DNA from: Candidatus Zixiibacteriota bacterium
GTDB taxonomy: Bacteria; Zixibacteria; MSB-5A5; GN15; JAAZOE01
Assembly (NCBI GenBank): GCA_028700875.1
Contig: JAQVRW010000008.1
Span: 1-21,164 of the forward strand
DNA length: 21,164 bases
Direction of reading: 5' to 3'
Part shown: positions 15,130-21,164 of the stretch, piece after piece
Numbering within the stretch: position 1 is the stretch's first letter
How the letters are laid out: every line of letters begins with the position of its first letter
Translations under genes and position numbers: made by a program
Notes under the pieces: generated by a model
The model's input: the letters and a program-made list of their open reading frames with translations, nothing else
The model's database searches: none
What the model was told of the DNA's origin: nothing

Positions 15130-17169
15130 TTACCAGATCACGACCTTTTCCGCCGCCCGTGCGGCCATACCGCAGGCATCACTGCAACCGAACGCCCGGA
15201 AGAACTCCGGAACGTTGGCCAGCGTTCCCAGCACACGGAATCGCGGCGGGGAATGGGGGTCGGTATTGGTTCGGAGCTTCATGGTCTCCGGTCGCATGTT
15301 GCTCCGCCAGACCTGGGCGAACGACAGGAAGAACCGCTGGTTCGGCGTGAAACCGTCGATCGCGGTTTCGGGTTTGCCCGCGAGGGCCTTCTGCAGGCCG
15401 TAGTAGGCGACCAACACGCCGCCGAGGTCGGCGATATTCTCTCCCAGCGTGAGTTGGCCGTTGATATGCAGGGAATCGATGGCGACATAGCCGCCGTATT
15501 GGCCGACCAGTTTCTGGGTCCGGGCATTGAATTCGGTCTGATCCTGCTCGGTCCACCAGTTGGTCATGTTTCCCTGGGCGTCGAACTGGCAACCCATGTC
15601 GTCGAACCCGTGGGTCATCTCGTGGCCGATGACCGCTCCCATCGCGCCGTAATTAATCGGGTCGTCGATCTCACCGTCAAACAGCGGCGGCTGCAGGATG
15701 CCGGCGGGGAAAACAATCTCGTTCATCTGCGGATTGTAGTAGGCGTTGACCGTCTGCGGATTCATGAACCATTCCGTGCGGTCCACCGGTTTGCCGATCT
15801 TCGCCAGCTCATACTGCATGCGGAACGCGCGGGCGCGACGGATGTTGTCCACGTAGGAATCCCGCTTGATATCCAGCGCGGTGTAGTCGCGCCATTTATC
15901 GGGATACCCGATCTTCGAGGTCATCGCGGACAGCTTCTCCAACGCCTTCGCTTTTGTCGCCTGACTCATCCAGACCAGCCCGGAAATACGGTCTCCCAGG
16001 GACGTCTTAAGATTGGCGATCATCTCGTCCGCGCGCGCCTTTGATTTCGGCGGGAAAACCTTCTCAACATACAACTGCCCGAGGGCCATTCCCAGAGACC
16101 GATTTATGGCTCCCAGCGCCCGCTTCCAGCGGGGAAGGTTTTCTTTCGATCCCTGCAAGAGCTGTCCCTCAAACCGGAAATTTTCATTGACGAAAGCCGT
16201 CCCAAGATACGGAGCGACAGACTTGACCAGTTGCCAGCGCAGGTAGTTCCGCCATACCGGCAGCTTCTCGGCCGTCATCAGAGCATTGGCCTCAGTGAAA
16301 AACGCCGGGCCGACAACGGAGAAGGAATTGACGTCGGTCTGACCTACGGCCGTGAAATACTCTTTCCAGGGGAAATTAGGAGTCATGGCATCGGCTTCCG
16401 CCACCGTCTTCATGTTGTACCAGGCCTGCGGGTCGCGCAATTCCACGCTGGTGAGCGAAGCCTTGGCCAGTTGCGTCTCCAACTCCATGATCTCTTGGGC
16501 GGCCGCCCGGGCGGTTGTTTCATTGTCGCCCAAAAGCATTAACATCGCGGAAATATGCTCGACATACTTCTGCCGCAATTCCTGTGACTCCGCATCTTCG
16601 CGGGTATAGTAATCTCGGTCGGGCAGTCCCAGCCCTCCCTGACCCACGTAGGCGATTATCGCCGCGCTGTTTTTCATGTCCTGTTCGGCCGTCAGGTCGA
16701 AAAGCATCGAAATTCCCTGGGAATGATATTCGGCGATCAAGTGGCGCAGGTCGGCAATGCTGGCCAGCCCGGCGATTTTCGCCAGATCTGCTTTCAACGG
16801 TTCGATTCCCGCTCTGTCCGCCATCGCTGAATCCATCGCCACGGCATAGAAGTCGCCGATTTTCCGCTTGATACTCCCCGCGGGAGCGGCGGCATCGCCG
16901 GCGGCTTCCTCCAATATCTGATGAAGCGTATTCTGGTTCCGCTCATAGACCTCATTCATGGCGTCCCAACTGCCATATTCCGGCGGCACGGGATTGTTTT
17001 TCAACCATGTGCCATTGGCATACTGGTAGAAGTCATCACAGGGCGAGTATGTGGTATCGAAATTCAGACGGTCGATACCCCGTTCATTGGATTGAGCGCC
17101 GATAGGGGAGAGACAAAATCCCACGGCGAGCATGGTTATCAAACAAGCAAAATGCATGCGGGTAAACAT
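15130..17169 (-). CDS. Secreted M13-family (neprilysin-like) zinc metallopeptidase
   Basis: The start is ATG 17169, with AGGAG seven bases upstream; the frame stays open to 17484, but the extra residues are not family-like and overlap the 63-residue gene. The 679-residue protein has a signal peptide (hydrophobic about 7-22, probable cleavage after IGA). The M13 N-terminal domain shows CDDFYQYANGTW. The catalytic domain has NAYYNPQMNEIVFPAGILQPP, H516-E-M-T-H520 and E577 in GENIADLGG, with H639 in DPHSPPRFR. All key zinc and substrate-binding residues are present and the length is normal. It should cleave peptides in the periplasm or outside the cell. It lies 117 bases downstream of the 63-residue gene on the same strand. 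Confidence 0.96.
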   Translation of the reverse strand: MFTRMHFACLITMLAVGFCLSPIGAQSNERGIDRLNFDTTYSPCDDFYQYANGTWLKNNPVPPEYGSWDAMNEVYERNQNTLHQILEEAAGDAAAPAGSIKRKIGDFYAVAMDSAMADRAGIEPLKADLAKIAGLASIADLRHLIAEYHSQGISMLFDLTAEQDMKNSAAIIAYVGQGGLGLPDRDYYTREDAESQELRQKYVEHISAMLMLLGDNETTARAAAQEIMELETQLAKASLTSVELRDPQAWYNMKTVAEADAMTPNFPWKEYFTAVGQTDVNSFSVVGPAFFTEANALMTAEKLPVWRNYLRWQLVKSVAPYLGTAFVNENFRFEGQLLQGSKENLPRWKRALGAINRSLGMALGQLYVEKVFPPKSKARADEMIANLKTSLGDRISGLVWMSQATKAKALEKLSAMTSKIGYPDKWRDYTALDIKRDSYVDNIRRARAFRMQYELAKIGKPVDRTEWFMNPQTVNAYYNPQMNEIVFPAGILQPPLFDGEIDDPINYGAMGAVIGHEMTHGFDDMGCQFDAQGNMTNWWTEQDQTEFNARTQKLVGQYGGYVAIDSLHINGQLTLGENIADLGGVLVAYYGLQKALAGKPETAIDGFTPNQRFFLSFAQVWRSNMRPETMKLRTNTDPHSPPRFRVLGTLANVPEFFRAFGCSDACGMAARAAEKVVIW

Positions 17170-17285
17170 CAATATACTCCTGTACGTTGAGGGCCGCCGT
17201 CCGATTTTGCCGCCGGGCGGCCATGGTTTCAAGGCGCTATGATACAAAAGCGGGCGTTGATTGTCTATACGCGGGAAGAAAAAAG

Positions 17286-17477
17286 TCATCGTCCTTTCAG
17301 GACGCGGGCGGGGAGCATGACCAGTGATTTCAGAAGTTCCAATACGCCCTCGACCGCTATCCCCATTAAGCGAAACGGCAGAAGCATAAGCCAGACAAAC
17401 GGATAGAGAATAATCGCGGCAATCGCCAAAGGCCAACACAAGACCAGCAGAATACACCAGAGAATGAAAGTAAACAT
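17286..17477 (-). CDS. 63-residue membrane microprotein
   Basis: A short protein with one or two hydrophobic helices covering most of its length (about 2-20 and 24-48). It has aromatic and proline landmarks, LVLCWPLAIAA and LYPFVWLMLLPFRL, ending in LPARVLKGR. GGGAAGG lies nine bases before the ATG. I recall similar 60-65-residue proteins with the 'CWPLA...LYP.VWL.LLPFRL' pattern in several phyla, which supports a real gene, but could not search. It may be co-transcribed with the M13 peptidase. Function unknown. Confidence 0.7.
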   Translation of the reverse strand: MFTFILWCILLVLCWPLAIAAIILYPFVWLMLLPFRLMGIAVEGVLELLKSLVMLPARVLKGR

Positions 17478-17520
17478 GCGTCAAAACCTTCCCGACAATC
17501 AGTTTTTATCGACTCCGGCG

Positions 17521-17691
17521 TCAATCCGGCTTGGTCCCGATTATAAACATCATACGAGTATTTCGGTCGACTGGTTACTCTTTTATCGATCCGTACCACT
17601 CCGGGTCGAAAAATCCGACGCCCCGGAACATCGCCAGGAGTTCATGCAAACAGTACACGCGGAGCATCATACCATAACGAATCCGCTTGGT
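17521..17691 (-). pseudogene. 3' remnant of a class I SAM-methyltransferase with an in-frame TAA
   Basis: Reading the minus strand from 17691, the frame gives TKRIRYGMMLRVYCLHEL, LAMFRGVGFFDPEWYGSIKE, a TAA at 17575-17577, then in the same frame PVDRNTRMMFIIGTKPD and TGA at 17521. This matches the usual end of small SAM-dependent methyltransferases: R-x-Y-x-x-x-E-L, then GF...YG, then a R-x-[LIM]-[IF]-[IV]-[IV]-G strand near the C-terminus. The frame is open upstream to 17850, but no SAM-binding motif is seen, so the N-terminal two-thirds is gone. The nonsense codon and the missing 5' end make this a decayed fragment. The family call rests on pattern recognition of about 55 residues. Confidence 0.55.
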
Positions 17692-17741
17692 ATCGCAGCT
17701 GTTTCCACCGATCACCGGTTTCACCAACTTCCGAAATCCCC

Positions 17742-17769
17742 TTGCGCCACATCCGCAAAGCATTATAAT
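17742..17769 (+). promoter_or_regulatory. Promoter of the metal-transporter-like gene
   Basis: A perfect -10 TATAAT (17764-17769) follows TTGCGC (17742-17747) after 16 bases. Transcription would start near 17776, about 40 bases before the GTG start at 17816. Confidence 0.6.
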
Positions 17770-17815
17770 GTCCGGCAATGAAATGGTTTTGCGTCGCCTG
17801 ACTTCGGAGTCGATT

Positions 17816-18532
17816 GTGTTATCAAATGAATTGACGATTCTCGCCATCACCGCCGCTTCGCTGGGGTTTATTCACACCGTCATCGGACCGGATCATTACC
17901 TGCCGTTTATCGTCATGGCCAGGGCCCGCAAGTGGTCGCAGGCCAAAACCGCCTGGATCACCTTCCTGTGCGGCTTGGGGCATATCGGCAGTTCCGTGAT
18001 TCTGGGGCTGATCGGTATCGCGGTGGGTTTGGCCGTATCACAACTGGAGGGGTTCGAATCGATCCGGGGGAGAATCGCCGCCTGGACAATGATCGCCTTC
18101 GGGTTGGTCTATTTTATCTGGGGCCTCCGGAGGGCCTATAAAGACCAACCCCATTCTCACCTGCATGTTCACGGCGATGGCAGCCTTCACGCCCATGAAC
18201 ACGCCCATGAGGAAAGCCACGTGCATATCCATGAACGGGAAGGGGAAGTCAATATCACTCCCTGGGTCCTTTTTACCATCTTCGTCTTTGGCCCCTGCGA
18301 ACCACTGATCCCGATCCTGATGTATCCGGCCGCACAAAAGAGCACCTCCGGGATGCTTCTCGTCACCGCCGTTTTCGGGGTCGTCACGATCGCCACCATG
18401 TTGAGTATCGTCATGGTTTCGTCGTTCGGCGTGAGGCTGCTTCCGACAAGCAAGCTGGAGCGTTACAGCCACGCCATCGCCGGCGCGACCATCCTGCTCT
18501 GCGGCGTCTCTATCGAATTCCTGGGACTGTAA
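17816..18532 (+). CDS. NicO/UreH-like membrane metal transporter with a His-rich loop
   Basis: I chose GTG 17816, with GGAG six bases upstream and directly before the first helix. ATG 17768 or ATG 17783 would add 16 or 11 residues and overlap or crowd the TATAAT promoter. The 238-residue protein has about six membrane segments. The first carries H20-TVIGPDH27-YLPF, a histidine/aspartate motif like that of nickel/cobalt transporters and UreH/SafE-type proteins. Later segments have GLGHIGSS and FGPCEPLIPIL. A cytoplasmic or periplasmic loop (about 111-141) is packed with His (HSHLHVHG, HAHEHAHEE, HVHIHE), likely to bind nickel, cobalt or zinc. Substrate and direction are inferred. It stands alone and converges with the GNAT gene. 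Confidence 0.85.
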   Translation: MLSNELTILAITAASLGFIHTVIGPDHYLPFIVMARARKWSQAKTAWITFLCGLGHIGSSVILGLIGIAVGLAVSQLEGFESIRGRIAAWTMIAFGLVYFIWGLRRAYKDQPHSHLHVHGDGSLHAHEHAHEESHVHIHEREGEVNITPWVLFTIFVFGPCEPLIPILMYPAAQKSTSGMLLVTAVFGVVTIATMLSIVMVSSFGVRLLPTSKLERYSHAIAGATILLCGVSIEFLGL

Positions 18533-18538
18533 CCGACT

Positions 18539-18607
18539 GCATCCCGGCCGGCGGAGTTAATTCATTGCCCCTGAAGTCGTATGATTGATCATTCCTGCCC
18601 GGGATGC
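18539..18607. repeat. Inverted repeat in the convergent gap between transporter and GNAT gene
   Basis: GCATCCCGG (18539-18547) and CCGGGATGC (18599-18607) are perfect 9-bp inverted arms separated by 51 bases. They lie just after the transporter stop and 23 bases beyond the GNAT end. No T-run is present, so this is not a classical terminator. It may be chance or a long-range stem shared by both convergent transcripts. Confidence 0.4.
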
Positions 18608-18629
18608 CGGGGATAGGGATCGGTTCGCG

Positions 18630-19121
18630 CTATATGAACTTCTGAACCCAGATGACGTCGAAATCGCGGCCCTGTTTGCGGCCGATTCGGCGAAATCGTC
18701 CGCATTCGACAAACCCATGCCGCAGATGAAACCGAAGACTTCCCTCGTTCAACGAAGATATGCTTCCCAAGAGGGTATCGATCCCCCGGGCTTTCGCTTC
18801 CTCCGTCAATCGGCCCAATAGCTCCACGCCGATTCCACGGCCCGTGAACTCCGGCAGGATGAAATAGGTGATCTCTCCTGTGCGGCGCATCTAGTCGGCC
18901 GGATGATGCGGCCGCAGTTGCGCAAACCCGATCACGCCGCGTCCATCGGCTTCAACCACCAGAAAGGGAAACCCGGCTCCGATCGCCCGCAGGCGATTAT
19001 AAAACGACTCGTCTACGTGGGTCGACGGATAGGCGGCGAAACTGTTATCTACGAAATAATTGAATACAGCCGTCACCGCTTCTTTGTCTTCCTCTTCCAC
19101 ATCCCGGATGATATAATCCAT
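18630..19121 (-). pseudogene. GNAT acetyltransferase interrupted by one in-frame TAG
   Basis: Starting at ATG 19121 (AGAGG eight bases upstream), 76 residues run through MDYIIRDVEEED, FLVVEADGRGVIGFAQLRPHHPAD to TAG at 18891-18893. The next codon is ATG and the same frame continues 86 residues: MRRTGEITYFILPEFTGRGIG, LLGSISSLNEGSLRFHLRHGF, ending DFDVIWVQKFI. Together the two parts make one complete phosphinothricin-type N-acetyltransferase with the acetyl-CoA loop GRGIG. The stop takes the place of exactly one residue between HHPAD and MRRT, and no sequence is lost. It could be a nonsense mutation, a sequencing error, readthrough, or a split protein reinitiating at TAG-ATG. The flanking protein sequence is well preserved, so any inactivation is recent. 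Confidence 0.85.
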
Positions 19122-19188
19122 TAATATACCTCTAAAGACATTGAGCAATTGACGAATACCGCGTGGTCGGGTCTATACGTCGTTATCG

Positions 19189-20469
19189 CTACCGGTCGAT
19201 ATAGACGTCTACTGGATATCCCTCATACCCGACAGCCGTGGCGCTGGTCAGCGTGGCGGTTCCCTTGACGGTCACGATGTCTGTGGTCCCGGCGGGAATT
19301 TTACTTGATCCGATATCATATACCAAAACCCGCGATTCCCCGTTGTGAACAGCCGACGATATCGTCATGCCCAAAACATTCAAAGCCGGTTCTCCGACAT
19401 AGTTTCCCACATTGAAAGTCATCAGAATCGCGCCGATAACGACCGGCGAATTGACCGTGACACAGCCGTTCTTCATCGTGACCTCGGCGGTGACATCGGG
19501 AGCCGGGACGACAGGCAATGCGTCGCCGACTATGATCCGTATCAGATAAACAAGGTCTTCCAGCGTAAGGGCGATGCCGTCCGCGTTGACGTCGGAAGCC
19601 GCAATCGACCCCTCAGGATATTCGCCGAAAGCGCTCAGGCCGTCCACGAAATACGCCGCATACATCACCGCATCGGCGATTTCACGCGGATAGCCATTAA
19701 GATTCAAGTCACCACGGTCGTCTACATCAAAGCATTCGATCTTTACGCCACCGTTGACGAAATCAACCGATCGAAAGAGGGTTGTTTGCCCCATATTCAT
19801 GGTCAGGCAGGAATCATCGGGAGCGCCGTAAAAGCCGGGTAGACCAAAGCCATAATCCTGGATTTGATTCCCGTCCGCGTCGTAAACGTGTTGACTGATG
19901 GCCGTGGAATTGCCGCCGGGCATGCCGATTGTGTTGTCGGAACACTCCTCCCAGAAAAATTGAATGGGTTGAAGCGAGCATTCCCACCTCCAGTCAGTGG
20001 TGGTAAGAAATGACAGCGTTGCCAAGGTGTCGTCTTTGACGTTCTTAATGCAGGACCAGTCAGGATGACTGGCACCATTGTCGGTTTCCGCAATGCCGGT
20101 CAAACGGATGACGCTTGTTGGATAACCCTCCCCGTATCGGTTAATATATCGGTATACGAAATATTCCCATCCGCATTCGGTCAAACTTGCACCCAGCTCC
20201 GCGCTCGTAAACGACAAGGCATGTTCATTATACCCAACCAGGATATCGAATGAGCCCATTGCCTCGGAGCCGGCCGTCATCGTTATGGCGATGTCTTTGT
20301 GGCCCCCCAGGTAGGCGTAGCCGGCCTTTTCTATCTGAATTTTCCAGAAGCTTTCGTGACCGTCATCGGGTTTCGCCGTGATCGGACTCTCATCGGAACA
20401 TCCGAAGAAAATCAGCACCAGAGAGCCGCAAATCATGACAGCACTCAATACCCACAATTTGAAACGCAT
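19189..20469 (-). CDS. Lipoprotein with cohesin-like regions flanking a dockerin type I repeat pair
   Basis: This 426-residue protein starts at ATG 20469, with GGGGAGGG five bases upstream. A short basic n-region and hydrophobic stretch lead to the lipobox FFGC (C24), so it is lipid-anchored. Residues about 40-240 form a beta-rich region with a cohesin-like beginning (GSFDILVGYNEHALSFTSAELG). A dockerin-type duplicated EF-hand-like motif follows: D254-LNLNG...IADAVMYAAYF and D293-VNADG...LEDLVYLIRIIVG. Residues about 330-426 form a second cohesin-like strand region ending TVKGTATLTSATAVGYEG. Such proteins are common in FCB candidate phyla. Calcium binding is inferred from the D-x-N-x-[DN]-G loops. 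Partner unknown. Confidence 0.82.
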   Translation of the reverse strand: MRFKLWVLSAVMICGSLVLIFFGCSDESPITAKPDDGHESFWKIQIEKAGYAYLGGHKDIAITMTAGSEAMGSFDILVGYNEHALSFTSAELGASLTECGWEYFVYRYINRYGEGYPTSVIRLTGIAETDNGASHPDWSCIKNVKDDTLATLSFLTTTDWRWECSLQPIQFFWEECSDNTIGMPGGNSTAISQHVYDADGNQIQDYGFGLPGFYGAPDDSCLTMNMGQTTLFRSVDFVNGGVKIECFDVDDRGDLNLNGYPREIADAVMYAAYFVDGLSAFGEYPEGSIAASDVNADGIALTLEDLVYLIRIIVGDALPVVPAPDVTAEVTMKNGCVTVNSPVVIGAILMTFNVGNYVGEPALNVLGMTISSAVHNGESRVLVYDIGSSKIPAGTTDIVTVKGTATLTSATAVGYEGYPVDVYIDR

Positions 20470-20519
20470 CTTTACCCTCCCCTGAAACTATGCGGTAGTG
20501 GGAATAGTTTTCCCATCAG

Positions 20520-20548
20520 CAATTAAGACATGAATCCCGATTTGTCAA
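20520..20548 (-). promoter_or_regulatory. Possible promoter of the dockerin lipoprotein gene
   Basis: On the minus strand a perfect TTGACA (complement of 20543-20548) is followed, after 16-17 bases, by a weak -10 (TTAATT or TAATTG, complement of 20520-20526). The predicted leader is about 45 bases. Confidence 0.45.
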
Positions 20549-20860
20549 TCCGTATTGCGGTTCATGTCCAACCGGGGAAACAAGCCGAAAAGGATTAAGC
20601 CGGGCGATCAGTCAAAACCATGATCGAACCGCGTGAACCCTGCCCTTTCCATCTTTTTAGCCATTCTGCCAGTTGTCGCGGGGTGAAGATAATAAGCCTT
20701 GACAACGGTGGTTTACACCAGGGATCGCGTCCGACATTGCGTCGCATGCGGTTTTTTTTGCCTTTGTATGCGATTTTCATTACGAAAAGCCGTTTTTTTC
20801 ATCTTGCACTTTGGCGTTGTCATCTTGCTTTCGCATGTGATCCAAAGATACCATCTTTTT

Positions 20861-20877
20861 TGTCCGAACCCCGGACA
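20861..20877. repeat. Inverted repeat, possible activator site
   Basis: TGTCCG (20861-20866) and CGGACA (20872-20877) flank 5 bases: a perfect 17-base dyad centred about 200 bases before the predicted sigma-54 start. A related half-site, TGTCCC, lies near 20899. Confidence 0.45.
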
Positions 20878-20921
20878 CTTTAAATCTCCCTTGTAACGTG
20901 TCCCATATCAAGCGATTATCG

Positions 20922-20942
20922 ACATTGCTACTTTGGCAATGT
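20922..20942. repeat. Inverted repeat, possible activator site
   Basis: ACATTGC (20922-20928) and GCAATGT (20936-20942) are perfect 7-base arms around a 7-base centre, about 137 bases before the predicted start. Confidence 0.4.
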
Positions 20943-20976
20943 GAGTATCTGTTCGCCACCATGACAGGTTTTTATG

Positions 20977-21004
20977 GCGTGTGACGGGTAAGGCGGTCGC
21001 ACGC
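20977..21004. repeat. Inverted repeat, possible activator site or hairpin
   Basis: GCGTGTGAC (20977-20985) and GTCGCACGC (20996-21004) pair with one G-T, around a 10-base centre, about 78 bases before the predicted start. No T-run follows, so it is not a terminator. Confidence 0.4.
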
Positions 21005-21042
21005 GGGACGCATTCGATTGTATAGCAGCAAATTACAGGATT

Positions 21043-21058
21043 GGGCATATCGCTTGCT
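21043..21058 (+). promoter_or_regulatory. Sigma-54 (-24/-12) promoter
   Basis: GGGCATATCGCTTGCT has GG at 21044-21045 and GC at 21056-21057, separated by exactly ten bases, within GGCA...TTGCT of the TGGCAC-N5-TTGCW consensus. The T before GG and two of the less conserved bases differ. Transcription is predicted to begin at the A at 21069, 52 bases before the downstream ATG. Confidence 0.6.
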
Positions 21059-21120
21059 TGGTAATTCCACGTTCTTTGGAAAACTAGATCTTGAAATATT
21101 ACTTGCAGGAGGAAGTCGCA

Positions 21121-21164
21121 ATGAAACTCGTAAGAATCATGATTCTGGCTCTCGCGGTCATGGT
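21121..21164 (+). CDS. Start of a secreted-protein gene, truncated by the window end
   Basis: Only 14 codons are visible: MKLVRIMILALAVM. AGGAGG (21107-21112) lies eight bases upstream of the ATG. A basic start followed by a hydrophobic run is typical of a signal peptide or membrane anchor. The gene sits 52 bases downstream of the predicted sigma-54 start site. The product cannot be identified from this fragment. Confidence 0.75.
   Translation, partial: MKLVRIMILALAVM

Larger units (their letters stand above)
17478..17815. other. Region between divergent genes holding a decayed methyltransferase end and a promoter
   Basis: No intact gene. It contains the methyltransferase remnant on the minus strand (17521-17691) and the plus-strand promoter of the transporter gene (17742-17769). 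Confidence 0.5.
20470..21120. other. 650-base non-coding region with dyads and a sigma-54-type promoter
   Basis: No convincing gene on either strand. Positions 20745-20880 are rich in T-runs, including T8 at 20752-20759 after a CG-rich partly paired segment (20729-20749) that might be a plus-strand terminator. Three inverted repeats (20861-20877, 20922-20942, 20977-21004) precede the sigma-54-like promoter at 21043-21058. Confidence 0.55.

Noticed and set aside
15097..16044. Long plus-strand frame opposite the M13 peptidase, and similar frames opposite transketolase
   Set aside because: These are antisense shadows of strongly recognised genes, rich in Arg/Gly/His with no domain pattern.
18051..18060. 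GGTTCGAATC, identical to a tRNA T-loop
   Set aside because: It is inside the transporter coding sequence and the flanks do not form a T-stem or acceptor stem.
19189..20469. Cellulosome scaffold or enzyme
   Set aside because: No catalytic or carbohydrate-binding domain and no cellulosomal neighbours; dockerin-type repeats occur widely in non-cellulosomal FCB proteins.
20595..20780. 61-codon minus-strand frame with a KPPLSRLIIFTPRQLAEWLKR segment
   Set aside because: No ribosome-binding site, the start lies in a T/A-rich run, no family recognised; a HicA-like reading would need a frameshift and is too short to support.
20812..20829. TGGCG...TTGCT sigma-54-like element
   Set aside because: GG to GC spacing is also 12, two too many.

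Overview
The window looks like part of a chromosome from an anaerobic or facultative, moderately GC-rich bacterium of the FCB group. The best guess is a Zixibacteria-like candidate lineage. That guess is an inference from the gene mix: a dockerin-type repeat inside a secreted lipoprotein, a DUF6599-type protein, a Tat-exported DUF362 protein, a secreted M13 peptidase and ferredoxin-based 2-oxoacid metabolism. No rRNA, tRNA, CRISPR array, insertion sequence or phage gene was seen.

Positions 1-6544 (+) hold one tight redox operon, entered part-way through its first gene. Its order is the tail of a probable P-loop ATPase, then a four-subunit 2-oxoacid:ferredoxin oxidoreductase (delta, alpha, beta, gamma), then NuoE-like, NuoF-like and short NuoG-like proteins, then a four-cluster ferredoxin. 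Gaps are 0-26 bases, one junction overlaps (ATGA), and a strong intrinsic terminator closes the operon at 6604-6632. The NuoE/F/G-like trio resembles the non-catalytic core of NAD-dependent electron-bifurcating hydrogenases (HydABC/Hnd), but no hydrogenase active site is present. Here an OFOR occupies the position of the hydrogenase. This is the most notable system in the window.

Positions 6730-9291 (+) hold a lipoprotein that looks like a catalytically dead peptidase-MA-type protein, a citryl-CoA lyase-like protein overlapping it by four bases, and a second lipoprotein with a fibronectin-III-like region. Positions 9337-13830 (-) hold a convergent cluster: DUF362 Tat protein, DUF6599-like protein, Mut7-C protein and transketolase.

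Positions 13831-17480 hold small and secreted proteins: a 22-residue lysine-rich microprotein (+) with its own ribosome-binding site and terminator, a 104-residue membrane protein (-), an M13 metallopeptidase (-) with a strong terminator, and a 63-residue membrane protein (-).

Positions 17521-19121 show gene decay. There is the 3' remnant of a methyltransferase with an in-frame TAA, and an otherwise complete GNAT acetyltransferase interrupted by one in-frame TAG. Between them lies an intact His-rich metal-transporter-like gene with a TATAAT promoter. A dockerin-containing lipoprotein (-) follows. The last 650 bases are non-coding, with three inverted repeats and a good sigma-54-type promoter upstream of a secreted-protein gene that begins at 21121 and leaves the window.
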